NCBI RefSeq assembly: GCF_029433105.1
Contig: NZ_JARNTW010000003.1
Coordinates: 496,001 to 560,000, forward strand
DNA: 64,000 nt
DNA from: Runella sp. MFBS21
Lineage (GTDB): Bacteria > Bacteroidota > Bacteroidia > Cytophagales > Spirosomataceae
Reading direction: 5' to 3'
Part shown: piece after piece, positions 8,496-16,609 of the stretch
Layout: the number at the start of each line of letters is the position of its first letter
How positions within the stretch are numbered: the first letter of the stretch is position 1
The notes under the pieces: generated by a model
What the model saw: the letters and a program-made list of their open reading frames with translations, nothing else
Told to the model about the DNA's origin: nothing
The model's database searches: none
Translations under genes and position numbers: made by a program

Positions 8496-9521
8496 ATGCA
8501 ACGTCGAAATTTCCTCCAAACCCTTGCCGCAACCACCACACTCACCGTGCCAGCTTTTTCAAAAGCAAAGCCAATCATCAAACCTCCTCGCCTCAAGCCC
8601 GGCGATACCGTCGGTTTGGTATGCCCTGCTGCTCCTGCTTATAGCAAACAAACCGTGGAGGTCATTGCAGAATCTATGCAAGCATTAGGATTTAAGGTCA
8701 AATATGGCAAAAGAATGTGGGAAAGATATGGCTACTTGGCAGGAAAAGACGACGAACGCGCCGCCGACATCAACGAAATGTTTGCCGACCGTTCGGTACA
8801 AGCCATTGTATGCGTACATGGTGGATGGGGTTGTGCACGCCTTTTACCACTTTTAGACTACGACATGATACGCAAAAACCCCAAGGTACTCCTTGGTTAC
8901 TCAGATGTCACGGCTTTGTTGTTAGGGATTTATAGTCAAACGGGCCTTGTGACTTTCCATGGTCCCGTAGGAGCAGTAAGTTGGAATGAATTTACGGTGA
9001 GTTATTTACGAAAAGTTTTGATGAACGGAGAAGCGATTCTTTACAAAAACCCAAAAGTTATAGGTGATAACCTCACTCAAGTAGCTGACCGCATCGACGT
9101 AATCAACTCCGGGAAAGCCCGTGGACGTCTATTGGGCGGAAACCTTACCGTCTTGAGTCACTTGCTAGGTACGCCTTATTTACCTGAATGGAAAGGTTCA
9201 CTTTTTTTTGCGGAAGATGTAAGTGAGGCTCCCTACCGCATGGACCGTATGATTACGCAAGTGAAGTTGGCAGGAATCTTAGACGAAGTCAATGGTTTTA
9301 TTTTTGGTAAATGTACCGAATGCGACCCTGGCGACGGTAGCTACGGCTCACTCACCCTCGAAGACCTCTGGAACGACCACATCCGTCCTTCTCAAAAACC
9401 TGCCTTTGCGGGAGCTATGATTGGGCATATTCGCCAAAAGTTCACAATTCCCGTAGGCGTCGAAGCCGAAATGGACGCCCAAGCTGGCACGATTCGCTTC
9501 TTAGAAAGTGCCGTAATCTAA
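8496..9521 (+). CDS. LD-carboxypeptidase, peptidase family S66 (MccF/LdcA-like)
   Basis: 341 residues. The N-terminus MQRRNFLQTLAATTTLTVPAF looks like a secretion signal with a short twin-basic start, possibly Tat-type. S66 enzymes trim the terminal D-Ala of the peptidoglycan tetrapeptide (LdcA) or cleave microcin C-like amides (MccF). Expected catalytic residues are present: nucleophile Ser136 in GYSDVTALLLG, Glu240 in FFAEDVSEAPYRMDRM, and His311 in GAMIGHIRQKF. The oxyanion region HGGWGCARLLPLLD is also intact. GldB follows 80 bp downstream on the same strand. A periplasmic location would suit a muropeptide-trimming role. Confidence 0.93.
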   Translation: MQRRNFLQTLAATTTLTVPAFSKAKPIIKPPRLKPGDTVGLVCPAAPAYSKQTVEVIAESMQALGFKVKYGKRMWERYGYLAGKDDERAADINEMFADRSVQAIVCVHGGWGCARLLPLLDYDMIRKNPKVLLGYSDVTALLLGIYSQTGLVTFHGPVGAVSWNEFTVSYLRKVLMNGEAILYKNPKVIGDNLTQVADRIDVINSGKARGRLLGGNLTVLSHLLGTPYLPEWKGSLFFAEDVSEAPYRMDRMITQVKLAGILDEVNGFIFGKCTECDPGDGSYGSLTLEDLWNDHIRPSQKPAFAGAMIGHIRQKFTIPVGVEAEMDAQAGTIRFLESAVI

Positions 9522-9601
9522 ACGAAGTACGGATTAAAATTGGATAAAAATCAAACTTTTTGCTCTTCGTTTTTCGTTTGAGTAGATTATCACTCCTTTG
9601 C

Positions 9602-10588
9602 ATGAAACCAGTTTATTATTACCTTTTTTTGTTAGCCGTTTTTTCTTTTGCATTGAGTTCTTGTCAAGACCCAACAGAAAAAACCGTTCCCGTGAGTATT
9701 CAGCGTTTAGAAACGGAAATTTTTGGTGCCAAAAGTCCCAACGATTTGGCTGCTTTATTTAAAAAACATCCCTATCTAAAGGCATACTTTGGACTTCCTA
9801 AAAACACCTCTGATTCTTTGTTGGTAGCACAGCTCTTTGTCAATATCAACAACCAAGATTTACAACAATTCCAAAAAGAATTGCAAGCACAATTTGGAGA
9901 TTTGACTGACCTCCAAACCCAGCTTCAAGGGGCGTTTGGACAAATTAAGGCCAATTATCCCACCTTTAAAGTGCCTCAAGTGATGACGGCCATAACGGGT
10001 TTTATGGGTTCGGATTTGTACGTATCAGATAGTGTCATCGTGATTGGGTTAGATTATTTTGGCGGCCCCAAAGCCAAGTATCGTCCACAGTTGCATGATT
10101 ACCAACTGCGCCGTTATGAGCAAGAATACATTGTACCAGCGATTTTGTTTTTTATTTCTGAAAAATACAACAAGGTTGCCAAAGAAGACCAAACGCTCTT
10201 AGCGGACATGATTTGGTATGGTAAGGGTTTTGAATTTGTCAAACATATCGCTCCTGCTACAGCCGATAGTCTCATTATTGGGTATTCTACGCAGCAATTG
10301 GCCGATGTGTATGCCTCTCAAGAAGACATTTGGGCTTACTTTATTGACAGAAAACTATTATATCAAACCCGCGACGCCGAAAAAGATCGTTTTATCGGCG
10401 AGCGTCCTGCTACACCTGAGATTAGCCAATATTGTCCTGGAGGGATTGCCAGGTGGGTAGGATGGCGCATCGTAAGCAGGTATTTGCAAGAAAAACCAAG
10501 CACTTCATTGACAGACTTAATGAATACTACCGACCCTCGTAAAATCTTAGAAGACTCTAAATATAAAGGTCAGAAAGAAGAAGAGTAA
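9602..10588 (+). CDS. gldB: Gliding-motility lipoprotein GldB
   Basis: 328 residues from ATG 9602; 14 further in-frame codons upstream look like leader sequence. Lipoprotein signal with predicted acylated Cys21 (FALSSCQDP). The body fits GldB: VPVSIQRLETEIFGAKSPNDLAALFKKHPYLKAYFG, YVSDSVIVIGLDYFGG, and the C-terminal PGGIARWVGWRIVSRYL followed by LTDLMNTTDPRKILEDSKY. GldB is required for gliding in Flavobacterium but is also found in non-gliding Bacteroidota, so presence does not prove motility. It is followed after 31 bp by an ABC exporter gene, suggesting co-transcription. Confidence 0.9.
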   Translation: MKPVYYYLFLLAVFSFALSSCQDPTEKTVPVSIQRLETEIFGAKSPNDLAALFKKHPYLKAYFGLPKNTSDSLLVAQLFVNINNQDLQQFQKELQAQFGDLTDLQTQLQGAFGQIKANYPTFKVPQVMTAITGFMGSDLYVSDSVIVIGLDYFGGPKAKYRPQLHDYQLRRYEQEYIVPAILFFISEKYNKVAKEDQTLLADMIWYGKGFEFVKHIAPATADSLIIGYSTQQLADVYASQEDIWAYFIDRKLLYQTRDAEKDRFIGERPATPEISQYCPGGIARWVGWRIVSRYLQEKPSTSLTDLMNTTDPRKILEDSKYKGQKEEE

Positions 10589-10619
10589 AGGTTATTCTTA
10601 ATCCAAACACCTAAAAAAA

Positions 10620-12419
10620 ATGTCCCAATCTCAAGAAAACTCTCCAGATTCTTCAAGAAATAAAAAACTTAAATTCAATAAAGAGAATATTTCTAAGACC
10701 TTCAAAATTTTTCGTTTTGTTTGGCCTTATAAAACTCAGTTTTTATTAGGAATTTTATTTTTAATTTGTTCTACTACTACCAATCTTATCTTTCCCAAAC
10801 TTATTGGGGAGATTGTGTCAGTGATTGAAGGAAAATCAAACTATCAACTCAATCAAGTAGTTATTTTCTTGATCGGTATCCTAATAGTTCAATCTGTATT
10901 TTCCTTTGGCCGTATTTACTTTTTTTCACTTGTTAGTGAGCGTTCCATGGCCGCCATACGTCATACCGTGTACCAAAAAATCATCTCTCTGCCAGTAGGA
11001 TTTTTTGAACAAACTCGTATAGGAGAGCTGATGAGCCGTATCACTTCTGATGTACAATCGCTCCAAGATGTGCTATCTTATACCCTAGCTGAACTTTTTC
11101 GGTCTATTGCTGTGGTAAGTGCAGGTGTTGTTATTATTGGATTGATTTCTTGGAAGCTTACTGTTTTTATGTTAGCGACGTTTCCAGTTGTCATCGTAAT
11201 AGCGATGTTTTTTGGGCGGCATTTACGGAGATTATCAAAAAAAGCCCAAGATGAACTTGCCCGCGCCAATGTGATTGTGGAAGAAACGCTTCAGGCAGTA
11301 ATGGTTGTTAAAGCTTTTACGAATGAACCTCTCGAAAGTCAACGCTACGGAAATGCCCTCTCGAAAGTTATTGTAGCTGCTATCAAAGTAGCTCGTTTTC
11401 GGGGGAGTTTTGCTTCTTTTATCATTTTTGCGCTTTTTGGGGGAATTGTAGGCATTGTGTGGTTTGGCGCTACGATGGTAGAAAAGGGCGAAATGCCACT
11501 TTCTGAACTCATGACCTTTTTGTTTTATACCATGTTTATCGGGGGGTCAATTGGAGGCTTGGGAGATATTTATGCCCAAATTCAAAAAACTTTGGGCGCT
11601 TCTGAACGGTTGTTAGAAATTTTGGATGAAAAATCAGAAGTTGAAATAAGTCCCCAACTCGCTCCTGTGTCGATTGGTGGAAATATTACTTTTGAAAATA
11701 TTCAATTTTCTTATCCTACCCGCTCCGACATCACAGTATTAAAAGACATCTCCTTAGAAGTAGCTGCGGGTCGAAAAATCGCGTTGGTGGGTTATAGCGG
11801 CGCCGGAAAATCTACTATTGTGCAGCTATTGATGAGATATTATCATCCTCAGAAAGGAAAAATTTTGGTAGACGGCCAAGATATTCAGTCCTTTGAAATC
11901 AGTGCTTATCGACAAAATATCGCCGTAGTACCCCAAGAAGTCATTCTTTTTGGAGGAACAATCTACGAAAATATCGCTTATGGCAAACCTACCGCCACTG
12001 AAGCAGAAATTGTATCGGCAGCGCGAAAAGCTAATGCTTTAGATTTTATTGAATCCTTTCCTGAAAAATTTGAGACCGTTGTAGGTGAGCGAGGCATTAA
12101 ACTTTCCGGCGGACAACGTCAACGGATTGCGATTGCGAGGGCGATTTTAAAGGATCCCAAAATTTTGATTCTTGACGAAGCCACTAGTTCATTAGACGCC
12201 GAGTCAGAAAAGCTCGTACAAGAAGCACTTGATAGCTTGATGCAAAACCGTACAACCATTATCATTGCACACCGTCTAGCCACCGTCCGTAATGTAGATT
12301 GTATCTATGTCATCAAAGATGGGGTTATTCTTGAATCTGGTTCACATGAGCAGCTCACGGCTTATCCCAACGGACTCTATGCTAGCCTAATCAAGCTACA
12401 GTTTGAGATGGTTGACTAA
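10620..12419 (+). CDS. ABC exporter, fused permease and ATPase (MsbA/multidrug type)
   Basis: 599 residues. A six-helix exporter membrane domain (about residues 35-330) precedes one nucleotide-binding domain. Walker A GYSGAGKS lies near residue 391, the signature LSGGQRQR near 495, and Walker B ILILDEATSSLD near 516, with AHRLATV as the switch histidine region. The half-transporter should act as a homodimer exporting a lipid or drug-like substrate. Family membership alone cannot separate MsbA (lipid A flippase) from multidrug exporters. Possibly co-transcribed with gldB. Confidence 0.93.
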   Translation: MSQSQENSPDSSRNKKLKFNKENISKTFKIFRFVWPYKTQFLLGILFLICSTTTNLIFPKLIGEIVSVIEGKSNYQLNQVVIFLIGILIVQSVFSFGRIYFFSLVSERSMAAIRHTVYQKIISLPVGFFEQTRIGELMSRITSDVQSLQDVLSYTLAELFRSIAVVSAGVVIIGLISWKLTVFMLATFPVVIVIAMFFGRHLRRLSKKAQDELARANVIVEETLQAVMVVKAFTNEPLESQRYGNALSKVIVAAIKVARFRGSFASFIIFALFGGIVGIVWFGATMVEKGEMPLSELMTFLFYTMFIGGSIGGLGDIYAQIQKTLGASERLLEILDEKSEVEISPQLAPVSIGGNITFENIQFSYPTRSDITVLKDISLEVAAGRKIALVGYSGAGKSTIVQLLMRYYHPQKGKILVDGQDIQSFEISAYRQNIAVVPQEVILFGGTIYENIAYGKPTATEAEIVSAARKANALDFIESFPEKFETVVGERGIKLSGGQRQRIAIARAILKDPKILILDEATSSLDAESEKLVQEALDSLMQNRTTIIIAHRLATVRNVDCIYVIKDGVILESGSHEQLTAYPNGLYASLIKLQFEMVD

Positions 12420-12525
12420 ATCATGATTTATCTTTATTTTATAATATCATTGATTTTCAATTCTGTTTTTATTTTTTTGAGGGCCATTTAAATCATCCAA
12501 TATTCATTCAAATCTTCTAAATGAT

Positions 12526-12864
12526 ATGCTAAACCTCATCGTCCGACTTGTAGTGAGTACAGTGGTAGTGATTGTAGCAAGCCGCGTACTCAAAGGCTTC
12601 TATGTAGATACTACCCAAACCGCCATCATCGTGGCTATCGTAATGGGTATTCTCAATACATTTATCAAGCCTATTTTGCAGTTTTTGTCCTTGCCAATCA
12701 CGATTCTCACACTTGGCTTATTCTACTTTATTATCAATATTGCATTGGTATACTTGTGTGCCTATTTGGTAGATGGCTTCGATGTTAATAGTGCTTTGGC
12801 GGCTCTTTTGTTTAGCCTAGGGCTTTCGTTGGCACATTCTATTGCAGGGGCATTTATGGATTAA
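12526..12864 (+). CDS. Small four-TM protein of the PF04020 'phage holin family IV' type
   Basis: 112 residues with four predicted membrane helices (LIVRLVVSTVVVIVASRVL; TAIIVAIVMGILNTFI; ILTLGLFYFIINIALVYLCAYLV; ALAALLFSLGLSLAHSIAGAF). The motif GILNTFIKPILQFLSLPITILTLGLF is diagnostic of the family, which is broadly chromosomal despite the holin label. There are no phage genes nearby, so a lysis role is unlikely; function is unknown. Confidence 0.88.
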   Translation: MLNLIVRLVVSTVVVIVASRVLKGFYVDTTQTAIIVAIVMGILNTFIKPILQFLSLPITILTLGLFYFIINIALVYLCAYLVDGFDVNSALAALLFSLGLSLAHSIAGAFMD

Positions 12865-12877
12865 AAAATAAAAAAAT

Positions 12878-12902
12878 ACCCGTCAGTGCTAAACTGACGG
12901 GT
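12878..12902 (-). terminator. Intrinsic terminator for the minus-strand secreted-protein gene
   Basis: A 9-bp perfect stem ACCCGTCAG / CTGACGGGT with a 7-nt loop. Read on the minus strand it is followed by a long T tract (the A run at 12862-12876 on the plus strand). It lies between convergent genes, so it may also slow readthrough from the plus-strand gene. Confidence 0.85.
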
Positions 12903-12965
12903 GTCTCAACATTACCAAGATGGTGTAGTTATAGTAATTTGTTGACTAAAGACATTAGAGGAAAA

Positions 12966-13568
12966 TTATTTTACTTTTACGTATTGTTTGAAGATTTTGT
13001 CAGCAACCGTAAATTCGAAAACATACTCACCAGAAGCTAGATGTCCTAGATTAAAACGATTGGCATTTGACAAATAACCGTCATACACTACTTCACCTGC
13101 AAGGTTTAAAATAGCTACTCCCAAGTCAGCTACGTTTTTGTTTGAAGTAGTCACTGCGAAGCGATTAAGTCCAATCGATTCTACTTGTGGAATGATTACT
13201 TCTTTATAGCTATTTTCGTTGATTTCAACGTTACCGTTTTCGATTGAAAGCTCTTGGGAAGACCAAAAACCGTCGTTTGAGCAGTTGAGGTAATAAGTGC
13301 CAGAAGGCAAGGCATTGAGGTTAAACTGAGTGGTAACATTTTCGTTACCTTTAACTTCACCTGCATATACAATGACACCCTCTTTATCTTTCAATTCTAC
13401 GTCCAACGTACCTACGTTTGGCTGGTTGATACGTAATTCAACTTTCTTTGTATCGCGTTTTACTAATTTTACATCCTTGTTGATTAGATGACTTTCTGCC
13501 ATGGCGCTTCCTGCGTTGGCCAACATCATAGCTGCTAAGATTGTCGAAAGTACTGTGATCTTTTTCAT
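12966..13568 (-). CDS. Secreted beta-sandwich protein with a T9SS-type-A-like C-terminus
   Basis: 200 residues; signal peptide MKKITVLSTILAAMMLANAGSAMA|E. The mature part looks like two related beta-sandwich repeats, each with a matching element: VELKDKEGVIVYAGEVKGNENVTTQFNL...LPSGTYYL and VAILNLAGEVVYDGYLSNANRFNLGHLASGEYVFEF. The second ends the protein (KQYVKVK). It resembles the sorting domain read by the type IX secretion system, but the usual PNP start motif is not obvious, so export by T9SS is only possible. Function unknown. A strong terminator follows the gene. Confidence 0.7.
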   Translation of the reverse strand: MKKITVLSTILAAMMLANAGSAMAESHLINKDVKLVKRDTKKVELRINQPNVGTLDVELKDKEGVIVYAGEVKGNENVTTQFNLNALPSGTYYLNCSNDGFWSSQELSIENGNVEINENSYKEVIIPQVESIGLNRFAVTTSNKNVADLGVAILNLAGEVVYDGYLSNANRFNLGHLASGEYVFEFTVADKIFKQYVKVK

Positions 13569-13893
13569 TTGGTTTATTGTTTTAGTACCATCTTGTCACA
13601 CCTTCATAAGGTGGTTTGTTTTTGACATTGCAAAGTTGTAAGGTTTTGATTTATAAAAAAATAGGGTAAAAACAACCTCTTGATAAAGTCATATACACCA
13701 TTTAAACCTTTTCTCAAAATAGTACAAAACACAGAATTCTAAAACCAGATAATTCAATACGTACTAGGTTTCATACAATTAAATTTTTCACAAAACTGAA
13801 AAGTTCTTTAAATAATACAACAAAAATAGAAAAAGTACAACATTCAATAATCCAGTTCGCTACCCAAAATGTACAAAAACGTCATTTTGACAC
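13569..13893. other. Intergenic region, 325 bp
   Basis: Very AT-rich, with no open frame of note. It must hold the promoter of the secreted-protein gene ending at 12966 and the end of the DinB transcript. No clear promoter consensus, RNA structure or repeat was found. Confidence 0.5.
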
Positions 13894-14430
13894 TTATCCA
13901 AACATTACTAGCTCACCTCTACTTTGCATAATTTGAAGATGGTGCGCGGTATGATAGACTGTAAAAAGCATCATTTCTTTAAGAGTAATAGAGCCTAACA
14001 GAGGATGTGGAATCAAGCAATTTTCTAGGTCACTTTCAGACCACGCCAAAAACACCCTCTCTAATTCTTTATAAGTAGAAGTAAATGTTTTTATTAACTC
14101 TTCGGTATCATTTCCTTCTAAGATAGGAACAAAGGCACTTGGGGCTTGAACACCCCCGCCCAAAGCTTCTTGATAAATCCTCACCATGACCTCATAAGAC
14201 CTCGACGTGTAAGAAGCCTGCCCCCATTTCTCTACAAAATAGCTAGCAGGCCGTCCCAATACTCGTATAAAAGGCTGCGCCGACTGAATTAAGTGCTGCA
14301 CATTTTCAGCTGCCGACCATACATCTACGCCAGGCTTCGCATAAAGCACCTCAGAAGGAGTATGAGTCATAAAAGACACAACTGCATCGGCTTTTGTCCA
14401 CAATAGGGAAAGAATAGCTACTTTTTCCAT
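13894..14430 (-). CDS. DinB-superfamily metal-binding helical bundle protein
   Basis: 178 residues from ATG 14430; the longer frame starts with a TTG directly after the tetR stop. The fold signature is a four-helix bundle with three histidines: His46 in AAENVQHLIQS, and the pair in VYHTAHHLQIMQSRG at the C-terminus. DinB/YfiT proteins include bacillithiol- or mycothiol-dependent transferases, a plausible link since a YtxJ-type bacillithiol protein occurs elsewhere in the window. It follows the TetR gene on the same strand with a 36-bp gap, so it is probably the regulated partner of that operon. Substrate unknown. Confidence 0.85.
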   Translation of the reverse strand: MEKVAILSLLWTKADAVVSFMTHTPSEVLYAKPGVDVWSAAENVQHLIQSAQPFIRVLGRPASYFVEKWGQASYTSRSYEVMVRIYQEALGGGVQAPSAFVPILEGNDTEELIKTFTSTYKELERVFLAWSESDLENCLIPHPLLGSITLKEMMLFTVYHTAHHLQIMQSRGELVMFG

Positions 14431-14466
14431 GATGATTTGATTGTTTTTGAATTGTTGGTAATTCAA

Positions 14467-15036
14467 TTATAAATTGTGAGTGTCGAAACGATAAACTGCC
14501 CGCTGTAATACATCCTCTAAATAGCGACTCTTACCCGTAAGTTTGACCATGATCCACGCGCCTTCATACTCTACCACCGCCTGCTCTGCCAATTTTTGCG
14601 CCTCCTCGGAAGTATATTTATAGGCATACACATGTGAGAGTACTTGTAAATATTCTTCAAAAAACACCTGCATTTGTGGCAAAAATTCGTCCGTGACTAG
14701 GGCCGTTTCGATAGCCATGTTTCCCATCAGGCATCCACCTTCGGTACTAGCTACGATTTTTATTTTTTTTGAGATCATTTTCTCAAGCCGTTGGCGCGGC
14801 GACAATGATTCATCGTAGGCAATCGGGAATACTTTTTCTTTAAAATAGCTATGAACCAGCTTTAACACCTCACTCATCAAAGCATCTTTACTAGGGAAAT
14901 AGTGATAAAAACTACCCTTTTGCAAGCCACAAGCCGCCGCCAAATCAGCCATACTTGTACGATGATAGCCTTGCTTTTTAAATAGCAATAACGCCTGTCT
15001 CACCACCTCCTCTTTTGTAACCTTTTGAATAGGCAT
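14467..15036 (-). CDS. TetR/AcrR-family transcriptional repressor
   Basis: 189 residues. The N-terminal helix-turn-helix is clear (TKEEVVRQALLLFKKQGYHRTSMADLAAACGLQKGSFYHYFPSKDALMSEVL, about residues 6-57). The C-terminal ligand-binding part (TEGGCLMGNMAIETAL...WIMVKLTGKSRYLEDVLQRA) fits TetR_C domains of YxaF/LmrA-like regulators. Upstream lies a 28-bp palindrome that is almost certainly its operator. It is divergent from a secreted amidohydrolase gene and followed by a DinB gene. Ligand unknown. Confidence 0.92.
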   Translation of the reverse strand: MPIQKVTKEEVVRQALLLFKKQGYHRTSMADLAAACGLQKGSFYHYFPSKDALMSEVLKLVHSYFKEKVFPIAYDESLSPRQRLEKMISKKIKIVASTEGGCLMGNMAIETALVTDEFLPQMQVFFEEYLQVLSHVYAYKYTSEEAQKLAEQAVVEYEGAWIMVKLTGKSRYLEDVLQRAVYRFDTHNL

Positions 15037-15085
15037 CTCACACTTGATTTTATATTTTGTACTACAAGATTAAAACTTAAAAATG

Positions 15086-15113
15086 ATTTTACCAAACGGT
15101 CGTTTGGTAAAAT
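15086..15113. promoter_or_regulatory. 28-bp palindromic operator between tetR and the amidohydrolase gene
   Basis: Two perfect 13-bp arms, ATTTTACCAAACG and CGTTTGGTAAAAT, flank a 2-bp centre (GT). A partial repeat of one arm, ATTTTACCAAAAT, follows at 15123-15135. The TACCAAACG/CGTTTGGTA core resembles known sites for TetR-family dimers. It lies about 50 bp upstream of the tetR start and 80 bp upstream of the divergent gene. Confidence 0.88.
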
Positions 15114-15165
15114 ATCTATACTATTTTACCAAAATAATATAGATAGATTTTAAGTCTTAGTTACT

Positions 15166-15173
15166 TATTTTTG
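15166..15173 (+). promoter_or_regulatory. Candidate -7 element for the amidohydrolase gene
   Basis: TATTTTTG matches TAnnTTTG. Transcription would begin near 15180, about 14 nt before the ATG. No TTG is present at the usual -33 distance, so the promoter may be weak or activated. Confidence 0.4.
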
Positions 15174-15193
15174 TAGACTCAACAAACTACCCA

Positions 15194-16465
15194 ATGAGAT
15201 ACCGCTCTCAACTATTATTGCTTGGAGTTTTATTTTTTCATTTAAGCATAGGATTTTCCCAAAAAACCTATTTGCTAAAACCCGCTCGTGTTTTTGATGG
15301 GATTGCTATCCATGAAGGTTGGTGGGTATTGGTTCAGGAGGAAAAAATTGTGAGGGTAGGTCCCTCTACTGATTTTAAAAATCTATCGAATACTTCTCTC
15401 GAAACCATTGATCTCAAAGGGTGTACTTTACTTCCAGGTTTGATTGAAGGGCATTCACATCTTTTTTTGCATCCTTACAATGAAACACCTTGGGACGACC
15501 AAGTACTGCGGGAAGCACGTTCTCTGCGCACTGCCCGCGCCACCCTCCACGCCAAACTCACCCTTAAGGCAGGATTTACAACTGTGCGGGATTTAGGGAC
15601 CGAAGGAGCCGAATTTGATGATGTGGGGCTCAAGCAGGCCATCAATCAAGGGATTGTTCCGGGGCCTCGAATGCTCATCGCGACCAAGGCTCTCATTGCC
15701 ACTGGAAGCTATGCTCCCAAGGGCTTTAGCCCTGATATAGAAGTACCTCAAGGCGCAGAAGAAGCAGATGGACATGACAAACTGATTCAGGCCGTAAGAA
15801 GGCAAATAGGAAAAGGGGCGGATGTTGTCAAAATCTACGCTGATTACCGCTGGGGATTGATGGGCGAAGCCCGCCCTACGTTTTTAGTAGACGAAATCAA
15901 GCTCATCGTAGAAACTGCTCGCAGCAGTGGCCGCCCTACTATAGCTCACGCAGGTAGCACCGAAGGAATGCGACGAGCCATAATGGGAGGTTGCGAAACC
16001 CTCGAACATGGCGATGCAGGTACTCCTGAGATTTTTAAATTGATGCAAGAAAAAGGGGTAGCTCTCTGCCCAACACTAGCTGCTGGTGATGCTGTGAGTC
16101 AGTATAGAGGCTGGAAAAAGGGAGTAGAACCTGAGCCTGAACGTATTAAAAACAAACGCCTCACTTTCAAACAAGCCCTTGACGCTGGCGTCATCATCTG
16201 TTTTGGAGGCGACGTGGGTGTGTTTGCCCACGGCGACAATGCCCGCGAAATGGAAATGATGGTAGAATATGGCATGAAACCCCTTGAAGTATTAAAATCT
16301 GCTACTTCTACCAATGCTCGGGTATTTCACTTAGCACAACTAGGGCAGATACAACCGTCGTTTTTGGCTGATCTGGTAGCCGTAGAAGGCCACCCAGACC
16401 AACAAATCAGTGATATTAGAAGAGTAAAAATGGTCATGAAAAATGGCATTATTTTTAAAGAATAG
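15194..16465 (+). CDS. Secreted metal-dependent amidohydrolase (imidazolonepropionase/prolidase-like)
   Basis: 423 residues; signal peptide to about FSQ23. An amidohydrolase TIM barrel with a complete set of metal ligands: His87 and His89 in LIEGHSHLFLH, likely carboxylated Lys213 in DVVKIYADYRWG, His252 in TIAHAGS, His272 in LEHGD, and Asp340 in FGGDVGVF. This pattern matches the subgroup that cleaves C-terminal residues of dipeptides (Xaa-Pro/Xaa-Arg dipeptidases); the substrate here cannot be deduced. It is divergent from tetR across a palindrome and could be co-regulated. Confidence 0.9.
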   Translation: MRYRSQLLLLGVLFFHLSIGFSQKTYLLKPARVFDGIAIHEGWWVLVQEEKIVRVGPSTDFKNLSNTSLETIDLKGCTLLPGLIEGHSHLFLHPYNETPWDDQVLREARSLRTARATLHAKLTLKAGFTTVRDLGTEGAEFDDVGLKQAINQGIVPGPRMLIATKALIATGSYAPKGFSPDIEVPQGAEEADGHDKLIQAVRRQIGKGADVVKIYADYRWGLMGEARPTFLVDEIKLIVETARSSGRPTIAHAGSTEGMRRAIMGGCETLEHGDAGTPEIFKLMQEKGVALCPTLAAGDAVSQYRGWKKGVEPEPERIKNKRLTFKQALDAGVIICFGGDVGVFAHGDNAREMEMMVEYGMKPLEVLKSATSTNARVFHLAQLGQIQPSFLADLVAVEGHPDQQISDIRRVKMVMKNGIIFKE

Positions 16466-16479
16466 ATGTTAAACTAAAA

Positions 16480-16502
16480 TCACTTATATTGGTTATAAGT
16501 GA
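16480..16502. other. Stem-loop between the amidohydrolase gene and gltA
   Basis: Perfect 9-bp arms TCACTTATA and TATAAGTGA around a 5-nt loop, 14 bp after the amidohydrolase stop. It is followed by an A-rich, not T-rich, tract, so it is either a weak terminator or a protein-binding palindrome upstream of gltA. Confidence 0.5.
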
Positions 16503-16609
16503 AAAAATAAGCAAAATCGTTGGGGATAATATAGTGAAAATGGATTTTTTTTCGCAAAATTGTACCCTTGTCCGAATCCATCCAATATTCATTAACCTAC
16601 CACTGCTCT

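Noticed and set aside
12526-12864. Possible prophage remnant suggested by the 'phage holin' gene
   Set aside because: The PF04020 type is a widespread chromosomal family, and no other phage gene is nearby.
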